From: Rutpela maculata
Taxonomy: Eukaryota > Arthropoda > Insecta > Coleoptera > Cerambycidae
Assembly: GCA_936432065.2 (NCBI GenBank)
Contig: OW386289.2
Coordinates: 15,237,077 to 15,301,076, forward strand
Direction: 5' to 3'
Length of the DNA: 64,000 nt
Shown here: piece after piece, positions 11,197 through 21,838 of the stretch
How positions within the stretch are numbered: position 1 is the stretch's first letter
How the letters are laid out: each line of letters starts with the position of its first letter
Translations under genes and position numbers: made by a program
Notes under the pieces: generated by a model
The model's database searches: none
The model's input: only the letters and a program-made list of their open reading frames with translations
Told to the model about the DNA's origin: nothing

Positions 11197-11784
11197 ATAA
11201 ATTAAAACTAATTCCAAACGTTTTCGTAACTGAAATGTAATAATGACAATAAGTTATTAACAAGGCTCGGGAAATTTGTCTCTGTGACGGTTAAAACCAG
11301 GTTAGCGCGGAAAGATTTCTATGTAAGTATGACACAATATATCTTACCTTACCTTGTACTTTTTTTAGCGAATTTGAACATAATGAACATAATTGTATTG
11401 TGACCATGAATAAGCAGGTAATTAAATAATGACTCACAACTCATACCACTAAAGAACTTTTCATTGTATCAATTAAAAAAATCAGTAATAGGGCATGTGC
11501 ATCATATAACTGACATAACCTCAAATTTTAAGTTTGTATACTCCAGCTGGAGCAATACTGGCTCCAAGCAAGTATTTAAATGTTCAGGTTAATAATTTTT
11601 CAATAATATTGGTTAATAAAAACGAAGTGGTTAGACACACGCCGCGGCGTGCACGGAAATCCAAATTTAAAGACCCGTCCGACGTGTTTTATTGACAATA
11701 ATGACATGCACGCCTCGGCATGCGCACATATCGGACGGGTCTTTAATTTCTTTGTTAAGTTAAAGTTTTACACACTTCAAGTCA
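11197..11784. other. Spacer with short GC-rich palindromes
   Basis: No gene seen. CACGCCGCGGCGTG at about 11639-11652 is a perfect palindrome. AGACCCGTCCGA near 11670 pairs with TCGGACGGGTCT near 11733, making a small inverted element of ~75 bp. Confidence 0.5.
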
Positions 11785-12446
11785 GGTAGTCGATAGCTCA
11801 GTGTGTAAGGTGGTCACCTCTCTCCTCTACGACAACTTCTCCTTTCCCTACCTTTAATCTTCACCAAAACCTACAACCAACCCCTCTCTATTTCCTCTAT
11901 TTGTTTTTACCTTTTTTTGTTCCTTGTCCATTTTTGTCTTTAAATTCAGTCTCGACCAATAAATTCTTAATAAACCAAAATTTCACATAACATTACACAC
12001 TTTTAACTATCCACGAGATTTTCCTGGCGTCAGGAAGACTACCAGGGTGGAATTGTCTCAAACGGGTTTTTTCGTTGAGTTTTGTTTTCCCGTGCCAGCA
12101 ATAAAAATGTTTAAGTGTTCGCGTGTGCGCGAAATCGATAATTTTTTCGGTTTTAATTTTAATTATTTTTAAGTACCCCCGTGTACTGCGTTGCACGATA
12201 TTATTAAAAAGCCTTCCTTCATTAGGCAGAAATTTTAACTCATCAAATAATTTTCGTCAGCGCCAAACCGAACCATCCCCGCCCAGCCTCACACCCACCT
12301 CGGCGATGTTTGCCGTGGTTGTCTGGCTGGCTCCCGGCCGGACTCCGGAATGGCGCATATTGTATCCTGTAACAATAACTGCTTGTTGTTGTTGTTGTTG
12401 GTCACCTCTCAATACTAATGTTGCGGGTTCAAATTTTGTGCACTGC
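11785..12446 (+). repeat. tRNA-like sequence split by a (TTG)n-tailed retroposon
   Basis: GATAGCTCAGTGTGTAAGG (about 11792-11810) resembles a tRNA D-arm/A-box, and GGGTTCAAATTTT near 12424 a B-box. GGTCACCTCTC occurs at 11812-11822 and at 12400-12410, an 11-bp target duplication around a 577-bp insert. The insert ends in a (TTG)n run just before the second copy, as expected of a target-primed retroposon. Removing it restores normal A-B spacing. The insert has no clear ORF; a longer inverted relative lies at 14836-15560. Confidence 0.65.
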
Positions 12447-13281
12447 AAATTTCTTTTGGATTTTTTGTGTCTGAGATATTTTTTCGGTCATTTTTTAGGA
12501 TACGGCCTTCTACGCTAGCAAAAAAATTAGAATACTCACAAACAAAAACAAAATGTTGAACACAATGGAAAATGAAAGAAAATGTTTCTTGCCCTTCTTG
12601 CAAGCAAGACACAAAACCACGTCAAACTAATGACAAACGATTTTACTACTCCTCTATTCTCTTTTTACATTGTTTTATCCACCCACTCCACGGTCCCGTA
12701 AGATTAGGCCGTCCTAATAAAAATAGACTGCCATTTACAGGTTAGAAATCCAACCTACAAAAAGAGTCCTATTTTATTAGGAGAAAGTATTTAGAACTTC
12801 ATAAACATTACACCGAATTAGATTTTAGTTGAAAATATGGAAACCAAGCTGAAATTTTAATAACAGCTACGAAATACTCATAAATCTTAAGAAATATATA
12901 TTTTTGAGGTTAGCTGTGACGTTACGTGCACATGCTCTATTTCACGTAAATTGTTATTTTACGTAAATATTTTTTTCACTGTACTATTTGATTTGTAATA
13001 TTCTATTCAACAATATTGAAAATATATTCTTCATCAAATCTTCTGTTTAATTTTAAGCTACATAATATGTCTCTTTCATTGTATATCTATACATTGTATT
13101 ACTTTCCATGATAGTGTTTTCTTATTCTGGTAACAGTATGAAAAAAATGCATTGGCTTAAAAGCGCATTATTATGATTAATGATGCCTGAAATACGGGAT
13201 ATAAATATAAATGTGTACTTCTTTTTTTGAACATTCTGCAATTCACCATGTCTTGAGTCACCAACTTCATTAATATCATAT
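12447..13281. other. AT-rich spacer, nothing recognised
   Basis: A small palindrome GGCCGTCCTAATAAAA / TTTTATTAGGA lies near 12707-12782. No supported exon. Confidence 0.4.
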
Positions 13282-14642
13282 GCCGGGTGACACAGGAGAT
13301 ATGTAACACCCCGTAGCATGTTTATTTAAAAAGATATTATTTTGAAATTAGGTAGACTTCTGTAATGCGTGATTGTCCTTTTTTGGCACAAACAAGAAAT
13401 TTGTTCCACTTCTGGTTTCACCGGAAGTGACATCTACTTCGTTATTTTAAATGGCACCCTGTATATATTTTTTTCCTATCTGATTCTACTTAAATTTCTC
13501 TTTTCAACTATGTATACCAAGATGACATTCGTTTTTAAAATGGCTGCTGAAAACCATTTTATTGCACTAAGTCAAGTTTGCTATGGATTGAAATGTGGCG
13601 GTAATTAATGCTTAATGTGCTGCGAAATCAAAAGAACCCTGGTACACAATTTTGCGTTTCATATTTGTTTTGTTCTAATCAGTAGCCGAAGAGACTTTGT
13701 AGAATTTTTATATTAAATAAAAATATCTATACTAAATCCCCGAAATCATAAAAACTAAGATAGAAACACTAATTTTAAATTTGACCCACTTGTAAAATAT
13801 TTATTCATCTTTCACTTTTACCCAATACAATTCATTGTTATGTCTGATTTTGCTTGCTTTTAAGTAAAATTATTTTCGAAGAATCTCAAAATGCTGGCCA
13901 TTATTTTCCCTGCAGCGTTGAATTCTTGTAACCAGCACATTTTCTAACTGCAATTCAGTAAACTAATTTATTGCTAACCTAACTCTCATTTTTAAGTCTT
14001 CCCTATTTTACAGTGGAGTTTTATAAACCATTTCCTTGAGTTGGCCCCATATGAAAAAATCAAATGGCGTAAAATCCGGATACCTCGGGGGCCATCTAAT
14101 TGATAAAAGTGAAATATGAATAAATATTTTACAAATGGATAAAATTTAAAATTAGTGTTTCTATCTTAGTTTTTGTGATTTCGTGGATTTAGTCTAGAGA
14201 TTTTTCTTTAATATAAAAATTGTATAAAGTCTCTTCGGCTACTGATTAGAACAAAACAAATATGAAACACAAAATTGTGTACCACGGTTTTTTTGATACT
14301 GCAGCATACTAAGCATTAATTATCGCTACATTTCATACCATAGCCAACTTGACTTAATGCAATAAATTGGTTTTCAGTAGCCATTTTAAAAATGAATGCC
14401 ACCTTGCTATACATAGTTGAAAAGAGGAATTTAAGGAGAACCAGACAGGAAAAAAATATATACAGGGTGCCATTTAAAATAACGAAGTAGATGTCACTTC
14501 CGGTGAAACCGGAAGTGGAAATTTTTTTTTGTCTATACTAAAAAAAGGACAATCACACATTATATAGGTCTATCAAATTTCAAAATAATATCTTTTTAAA
14601 TAAACATGCTACGGGGTGTTACATATCTCCTGTGTCACCCGG
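13282..14642. mobile_element. Foldback transposon with long TIRs (Tc1/mariner-type)
   Basis: The arms run about 13282-13825 and 14095-14642. They are inverted copies with scattered differences, sharing CCGGGTGACACAGGAGATAT, TGCTACGGGGTGTTAC, CACCGGAAGTGACATCTACT and CAGTAGCCGAAGAGACTTT. The ~280-bp loop encodes the end of a transposase on the minus strand. So the arms are the termini of a decayed autonomous element rather than an anonymous hairpin. Confidence 0.75.
13872..14097 (-). pseudogene. C-terminal remnant of Tc1/mariner-superfamily transposase
   Basis: The first frame reads RWPPRYPDFTPFDFFIWG then QLKEMVYKTP. This closely follows the WPPRSPDLTPLDFFLWG...LKEKVY signature around a catalytic Asp of a widespread arthropod transposase family, where it precedes the last acidic residue and a helical tail. 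After a stop the frame continues with recognisable tail pieces (EDLK, then NVLVTRIQRCRENNGQHFEILRK). Stops after KTPL and in the next segment, and loss of the N-terminal two thirds, make it non-functional. Known in this family: the enzyme cuts and pastes DNA at TA. Inferred: the flanking long repeats are its TIRs. Confidence 0.8.
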
Positions 14643-14835
14643 TATACGTATTCTTATTCATGTACATCATTTCTCTGAGTGTAGTAAGGCATATTACTGT
14701 CACTTCGAGGTCACAGAAATCAGACACTCGATATCAAGCTTTCGTTTCTGTATAGTTCCTGTCTTCTGTGGTACTGACAGGCAATCAACAAAAAACAAAG
14801 AAAAACAAAACAGATTTTATTCGTAAGTTTAGTAC

Positions 14836-15560
14836 AACTATGTGCCTTGCCGGATCCTGGCCCGGAGCCAAGCAAACAATCAAGGCACGTAGTGTAGGTA
14901 AGGTTGGGTGGAACAGGTCCGGTTCGGCATAACGATTAACGGGGGGATTAGCTATCCTGTTTGTTATAAACAAACTTAAAAACTAATAATAATGTTAAAA
15001 ATTGTTGTCTACGCAGAGACCTAAAACTAATTAAAAATAACACAACACTTGGCAAAGCACTTACAAAATTTGGGTTGTTGACTCGGGTAAAAAGCTAAAC
15101 GAAAAAATCCGAAGATATGACAAAGTAAAAGAGTATTGTTTAAAATGTTATAATTTTCAACAATTTTTTCGGCTTAAAAAGAATTTACGAACAAAATGAC
15201 AAAAAGAACAAAAAAGAAAAACTACAGAAGCATAAAAACGAACAAATAGAAATGGAAAGAGGGAATTAAAGATAAAGTTTAGGAAACATGATAGGATAGG
15301 GTTTAATAAAGGTTATGGTAGGAGAAGATTTGGCTAAGGGAGTTGCCGGAAAATAGGCAACGCCTGGTATGGTAGGGGGTGTCTCAGATTGAATAATAAT
15401 GCATTATGCTGTCTGATTTGGGTTATGTTGCGGCTTTGCGGGCTATCGCCCAGTTTGGTGGTGTAAAATTTTTTGGAGATGTTCCTGGACGTAGTCGTGG
15501 CAACGTGCATAGAGATCTCTGAGGGAGGTGTTCAACTTACACACTGAGCTATCTGATGCC
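14836..15560 (-). mobile_element. Inverted relative of the 11.8-12.4 kb retroposon
   Basis: Read on the minus strand it starts with the same tRNA-like GATAGCTCAGTGTGTAAG (rc at about 15536-15556). It then carries pyrimidine-rich sequence like that at 11830-11960 and later GGCTCCGGGCCAGGATCCGG, comparable to GGCTCCCGGCCGGACTCCGG near 12329. It is longer than the other copy and shows no clear B-box or (TTG)n tail. Confidence 0.5.
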
Positions 15561-15920
15561 TGACTCAAAAATGTGTAAAACTTGAACATAACAAAAGTGA
15601 TGAAATTTGCGCATGTGCAATTTGGACACTTAACCGTTTTAGTTCTTCAAATTACTACTACGCGCGCATTATCGCGATCATTTCTCTCTGCAGCGCCTCG
15701 TCTAAATTCTCAAACTAAATTCGTTCTGTATTCGCGAAAAACACGGAGTGGGCGACATCTATATTCTGACAATATAACTTGTATAACGGTGAACAACAAA
15801 TCAATTTACTATTGACGTTTAATGGAAGGTTAACTTTGTTGCTGTGTTAATTAACGAATTTCCGTGATTTTAGATTTAAAAAGTGTATTAAAGTGTTGTT
15901 TTATCAAGCTACTATTTAAG

Positions 15921-18182
15921 AGAAGGTTTTGTTCGGTTCCCGTGTAGTAATTATTCCACTCAAAACATTTCCCTACATTTCTTTCCAAAAGATGCAAAAT
16001 TAAGCCAAAAATGGAAAGAGATATTAAAAATTGGAAAGTCAGTTAGCAAGTTTATATGTGTGTGCAGCCAACATTTCTTAAATGAAGACTTCATGCTAGG
16101 TAAAAATTACACAAATTACAGAAAACAGAAAATTCGATGTTTGAAAAAAATTTTTACTCTACTTTTTACTGTTCTTTTCATTTTCGTTAAAGCACAGGAT
16201 ACCAAATTTCAGTTCTGTTTGTTGTGAGCTAGGTACTTTTTTACAACAAAAAGTGTTACAGTGTTAGAACTATTTTCTAAATTAATCTGTTTTCTTTTAG
16301 TTATCCCCCATACTATAAAGAGACGTTTGAAAAATGGAGTGGTCCCTAGTCAGAAACTTCCCGTACGGCTACATGACCAACCTCAAACAAAGAAACATAG
16401 ATCTGATCGGAAGTGGTAAGTAGTAGAGTGAAATTACTTAGAAAAGATAACATACGTCATGGCTTCACGCATCGTGTCTAACAGTTTGCATGATATCAGT
16501 GCCGTGTCATCCATTCTTTATTTAAATATTAATGGTAATAGGCAGTGCGACGCCCATGCAGCTGTAAAAATAGGACCATTACCTAGGTAACGAGTACGCG
16601 GTAACGATATCAGTCTCTGCGCATTCTATGACGATGTTATCTTTTATAAGTAATTTCACTCTAGTTGTAAGTTTTGGTAAAAAAAAAACAGAACGGTTAT
16701 TAGATAACTTATTCGATTCTTTTTTGTGGAAATATATATGTATATATCTTTTCAGGATAAAAAGGGATGATGTTATCGAACAAGAAATATGAGCATTGAA
16801 TAAACAGTCCCAGAACTATATGCAGACTCAATAGAAGTTCCAGGACCTTCAGTTTCCGTTCTCGGTGAAGTTTCACACACTGTTCAAGAGAATGTGGATC
16901 CTGATTGAGGGTAAGGCGACTCAAACGGACTCTTCGGATTTTTTCCACCTTCCTCAACCATTGAATAGCGATGAGAAGCTTAGTTATTTCACGGGTAAGT
17001 TAGTTTTTTGAAAAATTAACTAGAAATATTGTTCATAGACTTCCACTTTATTAGAAATGTAGTCTTGCTTTATGTTATATTTGCAAAAGCAATACTTGGG
17101 ATTTACCATTGAAATAAAGAGATTCATGGGCATATCATGAATTAAAAAATAATCTGTGATTAATCTGATAAACCTTTTTATCAGACGATGTGTGCTGTAT
17201 GAATTTTGATATCGTCGGTCATTAACCGAAATTTGAATATTTATTTTTCCTGTGGAATTTTGTGCACATATATTTGGTAAACACTCTGCAAATCATCACT
17301 TTGTCACTGATATATGTAATAGAATATATAGATAAAAATATAATTTCAGTTTTTTTTTTTTTTCAGGGGTAAATCATGCTATTCTCGACTCATATTCAAG
17401 ATGTGAGAAATGTTGCCGAGTTGAACGATATTACCACTGAAAATTTAAAAATGTGTTTAATATTGGTGTTATGCAAGATCAAGACGAATATGTCATTTGT
17501 CTGCTTATCTGTCCTATTTGGAATGAGCCCCGTTATGTGCACTCGATTATTTTATAAAAAATATGTTAGCCTTGTTGCGACTAGTAGTATTAATGCGGCT
17601 ATTTATTGACCAACAAAGGAAGAGATTTTGCAGAACATGCCACAATGTTTTGAGAATTTTAAAAATACAAGAGTCGTTTTGGATGCTACGGAGATTAAGA
17701 TACAGACATTTAACTGCCTTAAATGTAGAATTTTATCTTATTCCCATTACAAATGCTCTCATACCATGAAGTTTTTGATAGGTATTACTCCATCCGGTTA
17801 AACATCATATGTCAGTAAGGGCAATGGAGGTCTGCGCCAGTGAAAGCCATTTTTTGTAATGAGAATATTATTATATTATTGATAAATTAGATCCAATGAT
17901 GCGATTATGGTCGACAGAGGTATACTCATCGAAAAGGAGTGTGATGATCATCTTAGAAAGTTGATTCAACCTTCATTGTTAAAAAACAAAAAACAATTTT
18001 CAAAAGAAGATGCCACCACTACTGCCAACTTTGTTTGGGCAAGAGTACAACGAATTAAAATATTTAATATATTGAGTGATCAAATCGACTGGTACATAAT
18101 ACCATATATAGAAGACATTATGACTATTATTGCAGCTACCGTCAATACGTCGCCTCCGATTTTAGCGGATAAAAAGTTTTAA
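15921..18182 (+). pseudogene. THAP + DDE4 transposase gene, decayed (ISL2EU/IS3EU-like)
   Basis: Four exon-like blocks have canonical sites: ~15921-16099, 16301-16415, 16756-16994 and 17367-18182. Exon 1 encodes a THAP zinc-binding domain: PCSNYS, HFFPKDAKLSQKW, ICVCSQHFLNEDF. Its first C-S-V-P lies in another frame, so a frameshift splits the first Cys pair. Exon 2 gives IKRRLKNGVVPSQKLP, the usual post-THAP element. Exon 4 encodes a DDE_Tnp_4 catalytic core: TRVVLDATEI (D codon 17682-17684), FLIGITPSG, MVDRG (D codon 17913-17915), and WARVQRIKIFNIL, where the family has VER; the catalytic Glu is Gln (18048-18050). Stops and frameshifts near 17607, 17767 and 17800-17905 confirm inactivity. 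Known: such enzymes mobilise ISL2EU/Harbinger-type transposons. TIRs were not identified. Confidence 0.85.
16424..16663. mobile_element. MITE in intron 2 of the THAP-DDE4 gene
   Basis: Its ends TAGAGTGAAATTACTTA and TAAGTAATTTCACTCTA are inverted over ~17 bp, extending imperfectly to AAAAGATAACATACGTC / GACGATGTTATCTTTT. 240 bp, non-coding. It begins 9 bases past the donor, which would still allow splicing. Confidence 0.75.
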
Positions 18183-19427
18183 GTTTATGTGCTTTTGATG
18201 TATTATAATTTTTTTAAATTATATTATATTTACTATTACTATATTTACTTTATGATTAGTTATAAAATTTGTTTTTCCACATTATCGCAGTGATTGGTGC
18301 TCATGTTTTTGTCAGTTGTTAACTATCACTGTACTTTACTACCTATTGTATCTCTATATTTTATTGAATGCATTGTATATGTATTTAAAATTTTACCTGT
18401 AAGCATCTTTTTTGTCTACTGTTCCTAACATTAGTATTTCACCAATTTAAATAACTGTCCACCAAACCATTATTACGCGCACGTAGTGTGTTTTATATTT
18501 ATTTATATCCAGTTTGATATTAATATTATTGTACCTTATACCTATGCGTTTTTTGACAAATAAATATATGATATTCATATTTAGGATACTATATATTTTC
18601 AGAGGCAATACAGATATTTAACAAGTAACTATTAAAAGTATACTTAATAATATATGTTATTATTATGTACACTTTTTAAAATTACTTACCAAATGTTTTG
18701 TGTCTGAAATTATATATAGTATATGGGTACTAGTCATCTTAAAAATAATTTGAATGCGCAGTAGACGAGTCTCCTCCCACCGGCAGAAGCTTATTTATGA
18801 AAGTGTATACTTAACGTTTTAAACTGGTGATATACTGATAAATAACAAAGTAATGTGTTCTTATATCAATCATGCTAAACTTCTACCTCTGATTGTACTT
18901 TCTACGGATAGCCGCTAGTCTGTCCTTGTTACACGACATTCTCTGTTCATCTTGTGCGTATCTCAGAGGCCAACCTACAATAATTTACTAGTACATGAGG
19001 GAAGAAATGTTACATTAGCAAGCTTTAGTTGAAGTTCACAATATTGTTAATTTCCATGCTTCATTTTTGAATAGTATTTATTTTAATTTGATGACATGTA
19101 TTTATACAACAAAGATACCCTATTTTGGGGATTAAATTGTAAAACTACAGATTTAATCATTTTCATTGTGTAGAATTATTTCAACACTCTATTTATGTAT
19201 AAGTATTTTTCTTAATACCAATGTTATTTTAAGTAAAAATAAAAAAGTTTTTAATCGTCAACCCAAGGGACAACTTTATTATATATTTTTAGAGCAGTAC
19301 TGTGAAATGAAAAAAATTTTTTGAAGGTATTTTAACAAAGATGTTGGGATTTAGCAAATCTTTACAAAAGCCTCGATTTGCGGTTGTACTTGACAATTGT
19401 AAATGTGATTAAAAATTAAAAGTCATC
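18183..19427. other. AT-rich 3' flank, no gene recognised
   Basis: It probably contains the 3' end of the THAP-DDE4 element, but no inverse partner of a 5' end was found. Short ATAT-rich patches only. Confidence 0.4.
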
Positions 19428-19954
19428 TAAAGGGCATAGCAGGATAAGCATGTGTTAGGTGCCCCCGCACCAATCGGGTCGAAATTTTTAGCACAAGTTG
19501 ATAGTAGTGTTAGATGAAATTTCCCAAAATATTATTTTTGGAAAATCATTTTTACGGGAGTTGTGGGGGTAAAAAGAAAAATGAAAAAAAATTTTTTTCT
19601 CGAGAACGGGTAAACCGATTTTCATGAAAAAAATATATGTTATGGCTTTTGATGGTGCAAATGTGGGAAAAAATTATTGGACCCATTCGTCAAAAAAAAG
19701 TGGTGAAAAAATTTTTTCAAAATAAAAAAAAAAATTTTTTTAGGGGATGTTCCAGAGGCACACCCACCATTTTCTTCCAAATAAATGCTTATATGCCCCT
19801 TTAAAACATATCCAATTTTCAAAGCGATCGGAAGGGTACAACATACTCAAAATTGATAATCATTGGCAGACTGCGGGCGGCGTGTAGTCTATGTAATGAA
19901 GCATTATAAGACAACTTTTTTGTAAATATTTCGTGCAAAGACGAGATTACCTCC

Positions 19955-20640
19955 CCCCCTTCATTTTCGAGGGTGCTGAACACGATGCAGGTGGTGGGAG
20001 AAGTTTTTGACCGCCGCAACCCCCTGAAACGGCCATCCCTCTTATGGATCCCTTTATGTTTTCATATATAAACGGATTTGGGGAGTGATTTATCAACGAG
20101 TTATACTTGAAATAATATGGAAGGGGGTTATAGAGCAAGTAGAGTCCAGACAGCAGGCCTAGGGGGTTGATTAAACCCTCTCGAGAGGTGTAGTTTTTTT
20201 TTTCAGATGATTCGGTTCAAATACTTTTTTGGGGTCGCTGATCACAGGAAAAATATTTATTTTTAGCTCCAACCCCCTCAAACGGGCAGAAATCACCTCT
20301 CACTCACCGTCTGAGAGATGAAGAGGGGTTGGAGCTAAAAATGAATATTTTTCCCATGATCAGCCCAAAAACGGGGGAAACGCGTTTGAACCCGAATTAT
20401 TTGATAAAAAATGATTTTCCACTCCTCGGAAGGGTTTAATTAACCCCCTAGGCCTGCTGCCTGGACTCAACTTACTCTATAATCATCTTCCATGTTATTT
20501 CAAGTATAACCCGTTGAAAAATGACTCTCCAGACCCGTATAGAAAACAAAGAGATCCATAAGGAGGTTTTCGGCGGTCAAAAACTTCTCCCACCACTTGC
20601 ATCGTGTTCAACACCCTCGAAAACGGACGGAGGAAGGTAA
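19955..20640. mobile_element. Nested foldback with CGAGGGTGCTGAACAC ends
   Basis: The ends share TTTTCGAGGGTGCTGAACAC and GGTGGGAGAAGTTTTTGACC with their complements near 20575-20630. The inner arms pair CAACCCCCTCAAACGG-type and AATATTTTTCCCATGATCAG-type segments around 20290. The end unit occurs a third time at 21245-21310, so it was copied as a module. Confidence 0.65.
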
Positions 20641-20929
20641 TTTCGTCTTTGCAAGAAATATTTACACTATTTCTGCCTTTATTACATAGACTAGCGGTTC
20701 ATTACTACATCTTACTACATCTTACTACAACGGTCACTGGCGGCCATTACAACCCTACCATTTAAATCAGTATCAAACTTCAAGAAGTGTGGTGCAAAAA
20801 TTCTCTGACGTTAACTGTGGGGTCAAACAAAATTTAGTTTGAAAATCTGAAGATTTTGCAAGGATGACGTCCGCAGTCAGCCTACGAAAGAACTAGTTCT
20901 CAAAGTCCACTACGAGGAGGTTACAGTGC

Positions 20930-21150
20930 CTTTCACTAGTGAAGGTGCCTGTTTATTGTGAGTCCTCTTGCCTCTCATGAGTCGGGGTGTTTATTTATTG
21001 TGAGTCTCCTTGCCTCTAAATAGTCGTTTGTTTATTGTAAGTTCCCTTGCCCCTCATTAGTCGAGGTGCTTGGTTATTATGAGTCCCCTTGCCTCTCACA
21101 ATTCGGGTTGACTTTTTTGCGTGAGTCCTCCTGCCTCTCACGAATCAGGT
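20930..21150 (+). repeat. ~45-bp tandem repeat GTGAGTCCYCTTGCCTCTCA
   Basis: Five diverged units each contain TTATTGTGAGTCC, then CTTGCCTCTCA and AGTCG. They lie between the two arm systems of the foldback. Confidence 0.65.
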
Positions 21151-21838
21151 TACTCTATATTGATGAGACTTTTCTTAGTCTTCATTCTTCAAGAACATCC
21201 CATAAAAAAAAAATTATTTTGAAAAAATTTTTCAAAAAAGTTGCAGGGGGTTGCGGCGGTCAAAAGCTTCTCCCACCACTTGCATCGTGTTCAGCACCCT
21301 CGAAAATGAGGGGGAGAAGGTAATCTCGTCTTTGCACGAAATATTTACAAAAAAGTCGTGCTTCATTACATAGACTACAGCGCCGCCCGCATTCTGCCAA
21401 TGATTATCAATTTTGAGTATGTTGTACCCTTCCGACCGCTTTGAAAATTGGATATGTTTTAAAGGGGCATATAAGCATTTATTTGGAAGAAAACGGTGGG
21501 TGTGCCTCTGGAACATCCCCTAAAAAAAATTTTTTTTTATTTTGAAAAAATTTTTTCACCACTTTTTTTCGACAAATGGGTTCAATAATTTTTTCCCACA
21601 TTTGCACCATCAAAAGCCATAACATATATTTTTTTCATGAAAATCGGTTTATCCGTTCTCGAGAAAAAAATTTTTTTTCATTTTTCTTTTTACCCCCATA
21701 ACTCCCGTAAAAATGGTTTTCCATAAATAATATTTTGGGAAATTTCATCTAACACTACTATCAACTTGTGCTAAAATTTGGTCGATTGGTGCGGGGGCAC
21801 CTAACACATGCTTATCCTGCTATGCCCTTTGTTGAATA

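Larger units (their letters stand above)
19428..21838. mobile_element. Foldback element with ~600-bp arms
   Basis: The left arm opens AGGGCATAGCAGGATAAGCA, and the right arm closes with its complement at about 21808-21829. Arms (about 19428-20030 and 21240-21838) also share AGGTGCCCCCGCACCAATCG, GTTGATAGTAGTGTTAGATG and CTCGAGAACGG(G/A)T(A/G)AAC. Between them lie another palindrome (19955-20640) and a ~45-bp tandem repeat (20930-21150). No transposase seen. Confidence 0.8.

Noticed and set aside
12257..12518. Opposed frames around the (TTG)n run as genes
   Set aside because: They cover the 3' part and tail of a retroposon and its target duplication.
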